Assembly (NCBI RefSeq): GCF_017876655.1
Contig: NZ_JAGIOK010000001.1
Span: forward strand, 2,728,001 to 2,792,000
DNA length: 64,000 bases
Direction of reading: 5' to 3'
Source of the DNA: Microbacterium imperiale
GTDB taxonomy: Bacteria > Actinomycetota > Actinomycetes > Actinomycetales > Microbacteriaceae
The position numbers were made by a program, and so were the translations under genes. How positions within the stretch are numbered: position 1 is the stretch's first letter; each line of letters begins with the position of its first letter. Below the pieces are notes generated by a model. That model made no database searches. It was not told where the DNA came from and worked only from the letters and a program-made list of their open reading frames with translations. Below are positions 33,950-42,833 of this stretch, in pieces.

Positions 33950-36900
33950 CTACCGCACCGTCACCGTGATCGGGGCGCTGGTCGTCACCCCTGCCGCATT
34001 GCGGAACTCGACGACATAGCGGTAGGTGCCGGGTGCTCTGCCCGACACCGGCAGGGTGGCCGACTGGGCAGCGGGGCTCGCGGCGGCCAGCTCTCCCGCG
34101 GCGACCTCGACGTCGTTCTCGAGGAATCGGTAGGACGTCGCGTTCGTGCCCCACCACAGGTCGGCGCGCACCGTGTACGACCCGCTGCCCTTCCGGTTGT
34201 CGTGCGAGAGCACGGGTCGTGCGGGTGCCGCATCGGTCACCGTCACGGTGAGCGGCTTCGTCGCTGTGGTGCCGCGCGAGTTCACGAGCTCTCCGGTGAA
34301 GCGGTAGGTGCCGTTGGGAAGCCCCGCGATGTCGACGACCGCCTGCTGGGCGCTCGGCCCGCTCGTCATCGTCAGCGGCACCGACCCCACGAGCTCGCCG
34401 TCGCGGAACAGCTTGAACAGCGAGCCGTTCTGGCCCCACCAGAGGTTCATCGTGACGCGGAAGGTGCCGTCCTTCAGCCCGGTGTCCCAGCCCTCGTCCG
34501 AGCTGAGCACCGCCACGCCCGGCGCCGTGCGGGCGTCGTCGGCGGGGACCTCGGGCAGCCGCAGCGCGGCGCCGGCACGTTCGCCCTCGCGGCCGAAACC
34601 GACCGCCTGCACCGAGACGTCGTATTCGGCGCCGGCCGTGAGACCGGTCAGCTCGCACGAGGTCACGTCCGCCGCTACCTCGCACGCCGGCTCGGCTGCG
34701 TCGCCGACGAAGACCCGGAACGCGTCGTAGCGCGTGCCCGCGCCGGCCGGAGCCTGCCACGAGACCGTCGCGGTCGTCGTCGAGGTGGCTTCAGCGGTCA
34801 CCTCGCCCGGCGCGGCCGGCGCGGAGGCATCGGCCACCGCGATCCAGCTGAGGACCGGATCGGCCGTTCCGGAACCGCGGGCGGCGCGGAACTCGATCAC
34901 CGTCTCGTCCGCCAGCGAGAACGCGATCGTCGAGGTGCCCTGCGGCGACGCGCTCGACAGGTTCACGGGATCTCCGGCGATGCGCTCGCCGTCGATCTCG
35001 ACGGTCGGCGCGACCTGGCGCGTGACGCCCCACCATTCCTGGTAGCCGCTCGTGAGCTCGTAGTCGCCGGCGGGCAGGGTGAAGGCGTAGTCGACCGAGC
35101 CGCCCGCGCTCGCCCACCAGCCGGTGGTGCGGGTCTTGTCGTACGACCCCGCCCCGCGCGCCTTCAGCCCGACGTGACCGTCGCCCGATCCGATCGGGTT
35201 GCGCAGTCCCCAGCCGGTGTCGTCCGAGAAGACGCCGTCGGGGATGTCGTTGCGCACGAGGTCGCCGCGCACCGCTTCCACCGCGTCGAACGCGGGCGAG
35301 AGCCCCGGCTTCTCGGCGTCCTCGGCGCCCTGCGTCGCGGCCGCATCGACGAAGTAGACGACTCCGCTCGGCACGACCTCGAGCTGCAGCGTCACCGGCG
35401 TCTGGCCGGCGCGTCCGCTCACGGGAACCGTCGCGTAGGCCTGATCCGTCGCGGGGGCATCGTCCTGCCACTGCACTGCGACGTCCTGCGTCGCTCCGCT
35501 GCGCGTCGCGAGCTTCACCGTCTCAGGCAGGTCGGCCTCCTCGCCGGCGAGGACCGCCACGCGGTAGTCGGGCAGCGCGAGGTAGGCCACCTCGACGAGG
35601 GCATCGAGCGCCGAGCGCAGCGCTGCCGCAGCGGCATCCACCTGCTCCTGCGACGCCGTCGGGTCGTCGTGCACGGCCTTCGCCGCGACGCCCTGATCGC
35701 GCAGCGCCTGCCACGTCTCGGGGGTGTAGGCCTGACGCGGGGCGGTGGTCGCCTCGGCCAGCAGAGCGGCGAGCGCCGTCCGGTCGGCCGTCTCGGCGTG
35801 GTCGGCGATGCCGATCCAGCTCAGCGCCGGTGCCTCGGTGCCGCCGGCGCCCGAGATGCGGACGGTGACCTCGGTGGCGGCGTCGAGCGCGAACCCGCCG
35901 CGCAGCACCGTCGACGTGCCGATGCTGCCGTTGGCGAACGTGTGCGTGCCGATCGCGACGCTCTTCTGCTCGCCGCCCGCGGTGAACTCCACCGTGCCGG
36001 TGACGACGCGGCTGCGGCCGGTACCCGGGTTCCACCACTCGGTGTGGCCTGTCGCGATGTCGTACTCTCCCGCGTCCAGCGTGAAGCGGTAGACGAGGGG
36101 GGTCGCGGCGCCCGAGCTGTACCACCCGGTCTCGCGCGTCTTGTCGTAGGGCTGCAGGCCCAGCCGGCCCTTGGCGCTGGCCGAGCCGACGCGGCCCCAG
36201 CCCGCTGCCGCGGAGTATGCGGCGTCGGGGCTGGCGTTGCGGAGCGTGTCACCGGCGGCCGCCGCGATGGCCGGGTGCACGGGCGCGTCGGCGGGTGCGT
36301 TGGCATCGACGAAGTACCGGATGCCGCTCGGCACGACCTCGACGTAGGTGCTGACCGGCAGCGAGGGGTTGTCGCGGAAGACTCCGTCGACCTTGACCAT
36401 GGCGTACGGCGTCGCGAACTGGGCCGGGGTCGTGGCCCAGGTGACCGGAGCGTCGATCTCGCCGCCCGCCTCGCTGCGCGCGCGCAGGGTCTCGGGCAGT
36501 GCGGGAACCGTGGCGGGAGCCGCCGTCAGGCGCGGCAGGGCATCGAGCACCGCGACGGGACGCAGCTCGGGGTCGGTCGTGCCGCCGGTCGAGCCGCCGA
36601 CGAGCAGGTCGACGCTGTCGAGGCTGAACGTCCCCGACACCACCTGCACGCGGACCGTGTGCGGTCCGTCCTCGAGCCCGCGGAACCAGGCCGAGGTCTG
36701 GCGGTTGCCGACTGCCGCGACGTTGACGGTGCGCGCCGGCTGGTCGTCGATCGTGATCGAGAGCACCGACGTGCCCGTCGCGCCGTTGAGGTTGAACCCG
36801 GTGCCGTTCAGATCGAACCCGAACGAGCGCCCGGCCGCGATGACGTGCTGCGTGCGGTTGAAGTGCGCGTAGCCGGCCTGCGTGAACGAGAAGCCCTGCG

Positions 36901-39352
36901 GGTACGAGATGCGTGCGTCGGCGTCGTCGACCTTCACGGCGTGCCACGACAGTCCGTCGAGGGGAGTCACGGCCAGGTCGTCGAACTGCGTGTTGTAGTA
37001 GCCGCTGACGAGCGAGATCCGGCCGGCCATCGTCGGGTTCGTCGTCGTGTCGGCGTACACTCCGAGCTGCTCGCCGTCGAGGCGGACCGAGATGACGTTC
37101 TCGCGCGCCTCGACCTCGAGGGTGTGCCACGCGTCGGCGTCGAACATGAAGACCGTGCCCGAGGCGACGTTCTGGCCGAGCTTGCGCAGCTCCCAGGTGC
37201 CGTCGGCGTGAACGCGAGCGGTGTAGGTCGCGAGATCGGCGCCGGTGCCCTCCGTGGTCGTCTGCCGGACGCCGAGCCCGGCGAAGTTGTCGAGCGCGGC
37301 ATCGCGCACGACGCCGTCGAGACGGAAGTCGATCTTCGCGGTGTAGTTCGTCCAGCTGTGGTCGCCTAGGACCGTGGACGGGGTCGTCGTCGACGGGTTC
37401 CGCTGCGAACCGTCGCCCCACACGTTCCAGGTGTAGCCGCGGTTGTCGGCATGGATCGCCTGATGCATGACGTTGCCGTCGTCGGTTCCGATCACCTCGA
37501 ATGCGCCGTTCTGGTCGGCGGTGTAGCGGGGTGAGCCGCCGCGTCGCGTGACGTAGTCCATGGGCACGCCGTTGACGTCCTGGATCTCGTACCCCGCGTA
37601 CTCGAAGTCGTCGGTGTAGGGGAGGGGCAGGACGTCGTCGGTCGCCGTGGCGGCGTACTGGCCGCTTTCGTAGTCGGCGGCGGAGTCATGGATGCCGCGC
37701 TGCTGGGTCGACAGCGTCAGGATCGAGTACGGCTGCACCTGGGCGCGGTAGACGTCGTACTCGACGCCGTCCTTCGTCTCGGTGCGGACGGGCACGACCT
37801 TGCCGGTGTTCTGGAACCAGTCCGCGTCGACCGCGTCACCGGCATCCGGGCCCGTCGTCTCCCACACGTAGAGCGGGGTGTCGGCGTCGGTGTCGAGGTT
37901 CGCGACCTTCACCTCGAAGTTGCGCACCGTGCGTGTGTTGTTCGCGTGCACCTGGCTGAACTCCAGCGCATCGCCGGCGGCTACGTCGGCCGCCGGGGTG
38001 CGCAGCGTCAGGGCCGTGCGCGTGGAGGTGTCGACGACGGTGCCGCCGTCGCCCTTCTGGCCGTCGCCGCCCGAGGCGCCCTCGATGTACTCCCACCCTT
38101 CGCCGATGAACTGCGTGAAGTGGCGCACCAGCGTGATGCCGACGCCGCCCTCGTAATAGCCCGACCAGGGGTCGGACGCGCGGATGAGGTGCTTCGGCGA
38201 GTACTGCGAGCCCTCGTACAGAGCGCTCACGGCCGGCTGGAAGAGGAAGGTGGTCATGTGGCCCGGGTCGGCGCCGGAGCCGCTCCAACGGTAGGCGTTG
38301 ATGAACCGGTCGGCGATGTCGACGGCACCGACCGTGCCGCCGATACCGCCGCGGGCGGGGTCGGCCTGCGCGCGGTACTCGGGGTCGATCATCGGGGCGA
38401 CGCCCTCGGAGTACAGCACCTCCATGCCGAACTCCTTGTTCAGGCGGGTCAGTGCCGGGTCGCCGGCGATGTCGTAGTGGTAGCCGATCGCGTCGACCTG
38501 CTCGAGCGCCTCGGGGCTCGCGAGCACCGCGCGTGAGACCTGGCCGACGTTCCGGTACGAGTCGAGCGCGACGATCTTGATCTTCGAGTAGTCGTAGCGG
38601 GCGCCCTCGGCCGCGGCATCCGCCTCCAGCCGCTTCGCGAAGTCGACCGTCCAGGCGAGCTCCGCGTTGATGTAGTTCGCGTGCACCTCGTTCTGCGACG
38701 GGCTGAGGTAGTCGAACTCGACGCCGTAGGTGTCGTAGGCGGCGTCGATCGTCTCCTTGTACCACTGGTAGCGCAGGTCGGGCTGAGCCTTCGTCCACGA
38801 GGGCTCACCCCAGCGCAGCGCTTCGACCTCGATGTCCGGGTTGATCGTCTTCGCGTCAGCGATGAAGTGGAACCCGGCGCCGCGCAGCACGTTGGCCGGT
38901 TCGTCGGCCGAGCGCTTGGTCGCCGGCTCGGTGCCCGACGAGGTGTTGTTGTCGGCACCGAGCTCGACCTTGATGTGCTTCAGTCCGGCGCCTTCCACCG
39001 GGTCGAACAGCATCCGCAGGATGCGCCAGTAGACGTCGGGATGCTCCTCCTTGTAGTCCAGCAGCAGGTTCGAGGTGTTGTTGCACGACACCGAGCCGAA
39101 GCCGCCGAACGTGTTGAAGGGCGCGCCGTCGGCGGCGCGCTCGACGTCCTCGCCGTCGACGAGCATCTCGGCCCACTCGGCCACGTCGTCGTACGTGAGG
39201 GTGGGAAGCTCGTCGGCCGTGGCCGCGGTGCGCGCGGACGTGGCGGCGGGGGATGCGGCGCTCGCCGCGGTTGCCGGGACGACCAGGCCGGTCGTCGCGA
39301 TGAGGGCGACGGCGACGGGCGCGAACGCCCGAGCCCATGACATCTTTGCCAT
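33950..39352 (-). CDS. Giant secreted GH59-like (galactocerebrosidase-type) glycosidase with multiple accessory domains
   Basis: The 1800-residue protein has a Sec signal (FAPVAVALIATTGLVVPATAASA). Residues 75-425 resemble GH59 beta-galactosylceramidases: FGGFGSVSCNNTSNLLLDY, IKVELGADNNTSSGTEP, acid/base Glu222 in SQNEVHAN, nucleophile Glu316 in LYSEGV and SDPWSGYY. A beta-sandwich and LamG-like part follow (residues 570-800), as in GALC. Then come a CBM-like segment (800-920), two copies of a carbohydrate-binding-like unit (1008-1190 and 1326-1510, each with YDKTR-T-GW), a FIVAR-like helical module between them (1187-1255), an FN3 domain (1510-1600), and two C-terminal repeats with a LWWG motif (1613-1706, 1712-1800). 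There is no sortase signal. Start at 39352, GAGGAA upstream. The substrate may be a beta-galactoside glycan or glycolipid. Confidence 0.8.
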   Translation of the reverse strand: MAKMSWARAFAPVAVALIATTGLVVPATAASAASPAATSARTAATADELPTLTYDDVAEWAEMLVDGEDVERAADGAPFNTFGGFGSVSCNNTSNLLLDYKEEHPDVYWRILRMLFDPVEGAGLKHIKVELGADNNTSSGTEPATKRSADEPANVLRGAGFHFIADAKTINPDIEVEALRWGEPSWTKAQPDLRYQWYKETIDAAYDTYGVEFDYLSPSQNEVHANYINAELAWTVDFAKRLEADAAAEGARYDYSKIKIVALDSYRNVGQVSRAVLASPEALEQVDAIGYHYDIAGDPALTRLNKEFGMEVLYSEGVAPMIDPEYRAQADPARGGIGGTVGAVDIADRFINAYRWSGSGADPGHMTTFLFQPAVSALYEGSQYSPKHLIRASDPWSGYYEGGVGITLVRHFTQFIGEGWEYIEGASGGDGQKGDGGTVVDTSTRTALTLRTPAADVAAGDALEFSQVHANNTRTVRNFEVKVANLDTDADTPLYVWETTGPDAGDAVDADWFQNTGKVVPVRTETKDGVEYDVYRAQVQPYSILTLSTQQRGIHDSAADYESGQYAATATDDVLPLPYTDDFEYAGYEIQDVNGVPMDYVTRRGGSPRYTADQNGAFEVIGTDDGNVMHQAIHADNRGYTWNVWGDGSQRNPSTTTPSTVLGDHSWTNYTAKIDFRLDGVVRDAALDNFAGLGVRQTTTEGTGADLATYTARVHADGTWELRKLGQNVASGTVFMFDADAWHTLEVEARENVISVRLDGEQLGVYADTTTNPTMAGRISLVSGYYNTQFDDLAVTPLDGLSWHAVKVDDADARISYPQGFSFTQAGYAHFNRTQHVIAAGRSFGFDLNGTGFNLNGATGTSVLSITIDDQPARTVNVAAVGNRQTSAWFRGLEDGPHTVRVQVVSGTFSLDSVDLLVGGSTGGTTDPELRPVAVLDALPRLTAAPATVPALPETLRARSEAGGEIDAPVTWATTPAQFATPYAMVKVDGVFRDNPSLPVSTYVEVVPSGIRYFVDANAPADAPVHPAIAAAAGDTLRNASPDAAYSAAAGWGRVGSASAKGRLGLQPYDKTRETGWYSSGAATPLVYRFTLDAGEYDIATGHTEWWNPGTGRSRVVTGTVEFTAGGEQKSVAIGTHTFANGSIGTSTVLRGGFALDAATEVTVRISGAGGTEAPALSWIGIADHAETADRTALAALLAEATTAPRQAYTPETWQALRDQGVAAKAVHDDPTASQEQVDAAAAALRSALDALVEVAYLALPDYRVAVLAGEEADLPETVKLATRSGATQDVAVQWQDDAPATDQAYATVPVSGRAGQTPVTLQLEVVPSGVVYFVDAAATQGAEDAEKPGLSPAFDAVEAVRGDLVRNDIPDGVFSDDTGWGLRNPIGSGDGHVGLKARGAGSYDKTRTTGWWASAGGSVDYAFTLPAGDYELTSGYQEWWGVTRQVAPTVEIDGERIAGDPVNLSSASPQGTSTIAFSLADETVIEFRAARGSGTADPVLSWIAVADASAPAAPGEVTAEATSTTTATVSWQAPAGAGTRYDAFRVFVGDAAEPACEVAADVTSCELTGLTAGAEYDVSVQAVGFGREGERAGAALRLPEVPADDARTAPGVAVLSSDEGWDTGLKDGTFRVTMNLWWGQNGSLFKLFRDGELVGSVPLTMTSGPSAQQAVVDIAGLPNGTYRFTGELVNSRGTTATKPLTVTVTDAAPARPVLSHDNRKGSGSYTVRADLWWGTNATSYRFLENDVEVAAGELAAASPAAQSATLPVSGRAPGTYRYVVEFRNAAGVTTSAPITVTVR

Positions 39353-39458
39353 TCGGTGGATTCCTCGTCGGTGAAGGTCCAGTGGGGGTGCTCCGAGGGA
39401 ATCACCGCGGCTCGCGCGGAGCGAGTGATCCGATCCGAAACGAACACACTCGAACGCC

Positions 39459-39473
39459 AACGATCGTTAGGGT
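39459..39473. promoter_or_regulatory. Operator and -10 of the DeoR-PBP hybrid regulator gene
   Basis: The palindrome AACGATCGTT (39459-39468) abuts TAGGGT (39468-39473), the predicted -10 located 6 nt before the GTG start. It sits between the divergent regulator and glycosidase genes, so the regulator probably represses itself here. A site for the glycosidase promoter was not resolved. Confidence 0.45.
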
Positions 39474-39479
39474 GGGGCT

Positions 39480-40589
39480 GTGGATCAGCCAGCGTCGGCC
39501 GGGTTCGCGGTGTCGCGCCGCGAGCGGATCCTCGATGAGCTTCGCCACGCGGGATCCGTCCGCGTCGCCGACCTCGCGCGACGGTTCGGGGTCGCCGAGC
39601 TCACCATCCGCCGCGACATCGGCTACCTCGCCGACCGCGGCCTGCTCACGCGCGTCCACGGCGGCGCCACGCTGCGCAGCCGGCTCGACACCACGGTGCC
39701 GCGCGTCGCCGGCGGCATCCGTCCGCCGCTGTTCCGCGTGGGGATGGTCGTTCCGTCGCTGACGTACTACTGGCCGCAGATCGTCATCGGCGCGCGTGCA
39801 GCGGCGACCGACGGCGGGGTGCAGCTCGTCCTGCGTGGCGCCAGTTACTCCGTGGACGACCAGCGCCGGCAGATCTCCTCACTGCTCGACTCGGGCAACC
39901 TGCACGGACTCATCGTCGCGCCCGAGACGGTCGGGGCCGACGGCTCCGCGCTGCTGCATTGGCTCGACGCCCTGCCGCTGCCGGTGGTGCTCTGCGAGCG
40001 CAGCGTGCCCTCGCACCTCGCGCTCACCCGGCTCGAGTGGGTCACGACCGACCACGTCTTCGGTGGCTCCCTCGCCGCGGCGCACCTCTCCGCGCGGGGG
40101 CATGTGCGCGTCGGCTTCGTGACGTCGGCGGGCTCGCCCACCTCGCCGCGACTGCGTCAGGGGTGGCGGCGAGCCGTCGAGAACGACGGACTCGTCTCGA
40201 CGATCGACCGCGACATCTCCCTCGACGAGCTCGACGCGCCCGCGCGGGAGCGAGCAGTCGCTGACCTGCTCGCCGAGTGCCGCGGAACCGGCACGACGGC
40301 GCTGCTCGTGCACTCCGACCCGCAAGCCGTGCTCGTCCAGCAGCAGGCGCGCGACCTCGGTTGGTCGATGCCCGACGACCTCGCGATCATCGCCTACGAC
40401 GACGAGGTGGCCGCGAGCGCGGAGCCGGCCATCACGGCCCTGCGCCCGGCGAAGCAGCACATCGGTCGGCTCGCCGTCGAAGCCCTCACCGCGCGCCTCA
40501 TCGACGGCGCCAAGCGGCCCGTGCAGCGCACGCACGTACTGCCCTCGCTGCACGCCCGCGAGTCCACAGCCGTCGACCGCCGCCGGTGA
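39480..40589 (+). CDS. Hybrid regulator: DeoR-type HTH fused to LacI-type sugar-binding domain
   Basis: The 369-residue protein begins with a DeoR winged helix (SRRERILDELRHAGSVRVADLARRFGVAELTIRRDIGYLADRGLLTRVHGGA, residues 12-63). It continues with a periplasmic-binding-protein-like sensor as found in LacI/GalR proteins (FRVGMVVPSLTYYWPQIVIGA; RGASYSVDDQRRQISSLLDSGNLHGLIVAP; DLAIIAYDDEVAASAEPAITALRP). The fusion swaps the usual LacI head for a DeoR head. GTG at 39480 follows TAGGGT by 6 nt (leaderless). It is divergent from the GH59-like gene, so control of that enzyme by a released sugar is inferred. Confidence 0.85.
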   Translation: MDQPASAGFAVSRRERILDELRHAGSVRVADLARRFGVAELTIRRDIGYLADRGLLTRVHGGATLRSRLDTTVPRVAGGIRPPLFRVGMVVPSLTYYWPQIVIGARAAATDGGVQLVLRGASYSVDDQRRQISSLLDSGNLHGLIVAPETVGADGSALLHWLDALPLPVVLCERSVPSHLALTRLEWVTTDHVFGGSLAAAHLSARGHVRVGFVTSAGSPTSPRLRQGWRRAVENDGLVSTIDRDISLDELDAPARERAVADLLAECRGTGTTALLVHSDPQAVLVQQQARDLGWSMPDDLAIIAYDDEVAASAEPAITALRPAKQHIGRLAVEALTARLIDGAKRPVQRTHVLPSLHARESTAVDRRR

Positions 40590-40610
40590 GAGTAGCGCCG
40601 GCGGCGGTCG
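40574..40610. terminator. Terminator hairpin at the end of the hybrid regulator gene
   Basis: A perfect 13-bp stem (40574-40586 with 40598-40610) begins inside the last codons of the regulator and lies between it and the convergent aldo/keto reductase gene. GC-rich, without a T run. Confidence 0.6.
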
Positions 40611-40637
40611 AAGATGCGGATCTCGGATGCAGGCGGC

Positions 40638-41588
40638 TCAGGCCTCCGGCGTCCAGGTCGACACGCGGGTGAGCTCGGCGACCTCGTCGGCCGTGAGCTC
40701 GAGGCGTCCGCCCTCGAGCAGCGCGGGAACCTGCTCGAGCCGCGACGCGCTCGCGATCGGCGCGACGACGGTCGGCTGGGCGCGCAGCCATGCGAGAGCG
40801 GTGGCGGCGATCGACGCACCGTGGGCGTCACCGATGCGCTCGAGCGTGTCGATGATCTGCAGGCCCTGCGGCGTCGCGTACACGGCGGCACCCTCGGCGC
40901 GCGGGGAGTCGTGCCCTGCGGCATCCGTCGACCGGTACTTGCCGGTCAGGAAGCCCTTCGCCAGCGCGAAGTACGGCACGAGGCCGAGGTTCTCGCGCTG
41001 CGCGAGCGGAGCGATCGACTCCTCGACGTCGTTGCGGTGCACGAGGTTGTAGTGCGGCTGGATCGCGACGGGGCGGGCGACTCCGGTCTCGTCGGCGATG
41101 CGCAGCCACTCCTGGATGCGTTCGGCGCTGTAGTTCGACACCGCGACGTGGCGCACGAGACCGTCCGAGACCAGCTGGCCGAATGCGCCCACGGTCTCGT
41201 CGAGCGGCGTCTCCTCGTCGTCGAAGTGCGCGTAGTACAGGTCGATCGCGTCGACGCCGAGACGCTTGAGCGACGCCTCCGCCGCGGCGCGGACGTTCGC
41301 GGCGGAGAGGCCACGGAAGTCGGGGTGCTGGCTCACCTTCGTGGCCACAACGACCTCCGGGCGGCTGCGAGCCGCTAGCCACTCGCCGATGATCGTCTCG
41401 CTCTCGCCGCCGCTGTGGCCCGGCGCCCACGCGCTGTACGAGTCTGCGGTGTCGACGAAGTTGCCACCGCCCTCGACGAACGCGTCGAGGATCGCGAACG
41501 AGGCGTCGCGGTCGGCCGTCCAGCCGAAGACATTGCCGCCCAGTGCGAGGGGGAAGACGGAGAGGTCGCTGTTTCCGATCGTGGTCAT
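40638..41588 (-). CDS. Aldo/keto reductase (YajO/AKR11-like)
   Basis: The 316-residue NADPH-dependent oxidoreductase has a TIM barrel with the catalytic tetrad visible: Asp and Tyr in DTADSYSAW, Lys in VVATKVS, and His in YYAHFDDEETPLDE. The motif LKRLGVDAIDLYYAH is typical of the AKR11/potassium-channel-beta-like group. Substrate unknown. No clear binding site or leaderless -10 precedes the ATG. The gene converges with the hybrid regulator, and the first TIR element lies just upstream of its start. Confidence 0.87.
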   Translation of the reverse strand: MTTIGNSDLSVFPLALGGNVFGWTADRDASFAILDAFVEGGGNFVDTADSYSAWAPGHSGGESETIIGEWLAARSRPEVVVATKVSQHPDFRGLSAANVRAAAEASLKRLGVDAIDLYYAHFDDEETPLDETVGAFGQLVSDGLVRHVAVSNYSAERIQEWLRIADETGVARPVAIQPHYNLVHRNDVEESIAPLAQRENLGLVPYFALAKGFLTGKYRSTDAAGHDSPRAEGAAVYATPQGLQIIDTLERIGDAHGASIAATALAWLRAQPTVVAPIASASRLEQVPALLEGGRLELTADEVAELTRVSTWTPEA

Positions 41589-41636
41589 GCGGGGTGCAAG
41601 CGCGCTGGCGGCCCGAGTATTCCGCGCCGGTGCGCG

Positions 41637-41714
41637 GTAACTCCTCAGAACCGGGCTGATCCGGAGCCGAATCAGCCTGCGGTGGCCGGAGGAGGGGCAG
41701 ATCTGAGGAGTTAC
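41637..41714. repeat. TIR element copy 1 (GTAACTCCTCA repeats)
   Basis: The 78-bp palindromic element has terminal inverted repeats GTAACTCCTCAGA (41637-41649) and TCTGAGGAGTTAC (41702-41714). Inside, GGCTGAT and ATCAGCC form a second hairpin. It shares the outer 11 bp and an interior containing CCGGGCTGATC and CAGCCTGCGGTGGCCGGA with copy 2. Confidence 0.85.
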
Positions 41715-41766
41715 GGCGACGGAAGCAATCCGTCGGGGCGCAGACCGCTCGGCGCTAGGGTGACCG

Positions 41767-42237
41767 GTGATGGAGCGAGGGACTGAGATCGAGGAGTTCT
41801 GGCAGGAATGCCGGAGGTCGGTCGCGGGACTGCCAGAATCGGCGCCGCCCGCGTGGAGCTTCGGTCGTCACCCCGCTGAGGCGGAAGCCCTGCTGGCGCT
41901 CGTGCTCGCGGGCGTGAAGACGGCGACCTCTTCCGCCCTCGTCGAGTACGAGCGGGAGCGAGAGCCGATCCCGCGGGCCGGCGATCTGGGGATCGTGCTC
42001 GATGGTTCTGGGCATCCTTCCGTCCTGTTGCGAACCACCGCCGTCGCCATCGTGCCGTTCGCTCAGGTGCCGGCGAGCCACGCGTTCGATGAGGGCGAGG
42101 GCGATCGTTCGCTCGCGTCATGGCGCGAGATCCACCGCGACTTCTGGGGAGGCTACCTGCGCAACGGCGGGCGCTTCGACGACGGCATGCTCGTCGTGTG
42201 CGAGCGCTTCGAGGTGCTCCATCGCCGCTCGAGCTGA
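41767..42237 (+). CDS. ASCH-domain protein
   Basis: The product has about 156 residues. The ASCH fold is recognised from WSFGRHPAEAEALLALVLAGVKTATSSAL with the family Gly-x-K-x-x-T pattern (GVKTAT), then GDLGIVLDGSGHPSVLLRTT and a C-terminal FWGGYLRNGGRFDDGMLVVCERFEVLH. ASCH proteins bind RNA or act on N4-acetylcytidine, but the role of this one is unknown. TAGGGT (41756-41761) lies 5 nt before GTG 41767 and 8 nt before ATG 41770, so a near-leaderless start is likely at one of the two. The gene is flanked on both sides by copies of the TIR element. Confidence 0.8.
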   Translation: MMERGTEIEEFWQECRRSVAGLPESAPPAWSFGRHPAEAEALLALVLAGVKTATSSALVEYEREREPIPRAGDLGIVLDGSGHPSVLLRTTAVAIVPFAQVPASHAFDEGEGDRSLASWREIHRDFWGGYLRNGGRFDDGMLVVCERFEVLHRRSS

Positions 42238-42251
42238 TCGCGCACGGCGCC

Positions 42252-42329
42252 GTAACTCCTCAGAACCGGGCTGATCGGGAGCTGTACCAGCCTGCGGTGG
42301 CCGGACGACGCGCGAGTTTGAGGAGTTAC
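42252..42329. repeat. TIR element copy 2 (GTAACTCCTCA repeats)
   Basis: Again exactly 78 bp, with GTAACTCCTCA at 42252-42262 and TGAGGAGTTAC at 42319-42329. The interior is related to copy 1 (CGGGCTGATC, CAGCCTGCGGTGGCCGGA) but has diverged in the centre and right side. Confidence 0.85.
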
Positions 42330-42372
42330 GGCGACGAGGCGCGACGCCCGCGCCGCGGCACGGCCGGAACGC

Positions 42373-42407
42373 CGAAGGCGGGGCCGGCATTGCCGACCCC
42401 GCCTTCG
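42373..42407. terminator. Terminator hairpin before the GlsB-like gene end
   Basis: CGAAGGCGGGG (42373-42383) pairs with CCCCGCCTTCG (42397-42407). It lies 18 bp beyond the stop of the leftward GlsB-like gene and probably terminates it. Confidence 0.6.
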
Positions 42408-42425
42408 CGGTGGATGAGCGGTGGC

Positions 42426-42707
42426 TCAGCGCTTGCGCGCGGACCCGCGGCGCGTGACGGCGACGTAGATGCCGAGCACGATGATGGCGCCGATGATCGA
42501 ACCGATGATGCCGGAGGGCTGCAGGAAGCCGCCTTCCGGGCTGTGGTTGAAGATCAGGAACCCGAGGAAGCCGCCGACGAACGAGCCGACGATGCCGAGC
42601 ACGATGGTCATCAGGATGCCGATGTTCTGCTTGCCGGGGATGACGGCGCGAGCGATGAAGCCGGCGATCAGTCCGACGAGGATGAGGCCGAGGATCGTCC
42701 AGAGCAT
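42426..42707 (-). CDS. GlsB/YeaQ/YmgE family small membrane protein
   Basis: The 93-residue protein is almost entirely made of three Gly-rich helices (LWTILGLILVGLIAGFIARAVIPG; GILMTIVLGIVGSFVGGFLGFLIF; IIGSIIGAIIVLGIYVAV) and ends in a basic tail. It matches the transglycosylase-associated (YmgE/GlsB) stress family, whose molecular role is not established. The start at 42707 (MLWTILG) has AGAGAAG upstream; the longer frame is rejected. Confidence 0.88.
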   Translation of the reverse strand: MLWTILGLILVGLIAGFIARAVIPGKQNIGILMTIVLGIVGSFVGGFLGFLIFNHSPEGGFLQPSGIIGSIIGAIIVLGIYVAVTRRGSARKR

Positions 42708-42833
42708 GGTGCTTCTCTTTCTTCCGTGGAGCACGTGAGGTGCCGGCACCCGTTCGGGCGCCGAGGAGAGACACTAGCCAGCCTGAAACTCGACCCCGCA
42801 CGCTCTTGAGCTCACGGCGCCGGGCCGCTACCC

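Noticed and set aside
33162..34760. A 532-codon frame extending the four-cysteine regulator into the glycosidase gene
   Set aside because: The extension is a shadow of the GH59-like gene's 3' end, and crosses the intergenic promoter/operator.
34202..37369. 1055-codon rightward frame antisense to the glycosidase gene
   Set aside because: It has low-complexity Arg/Gly/Val composition with no domains, as expected for the complement of a GC-rich gene.
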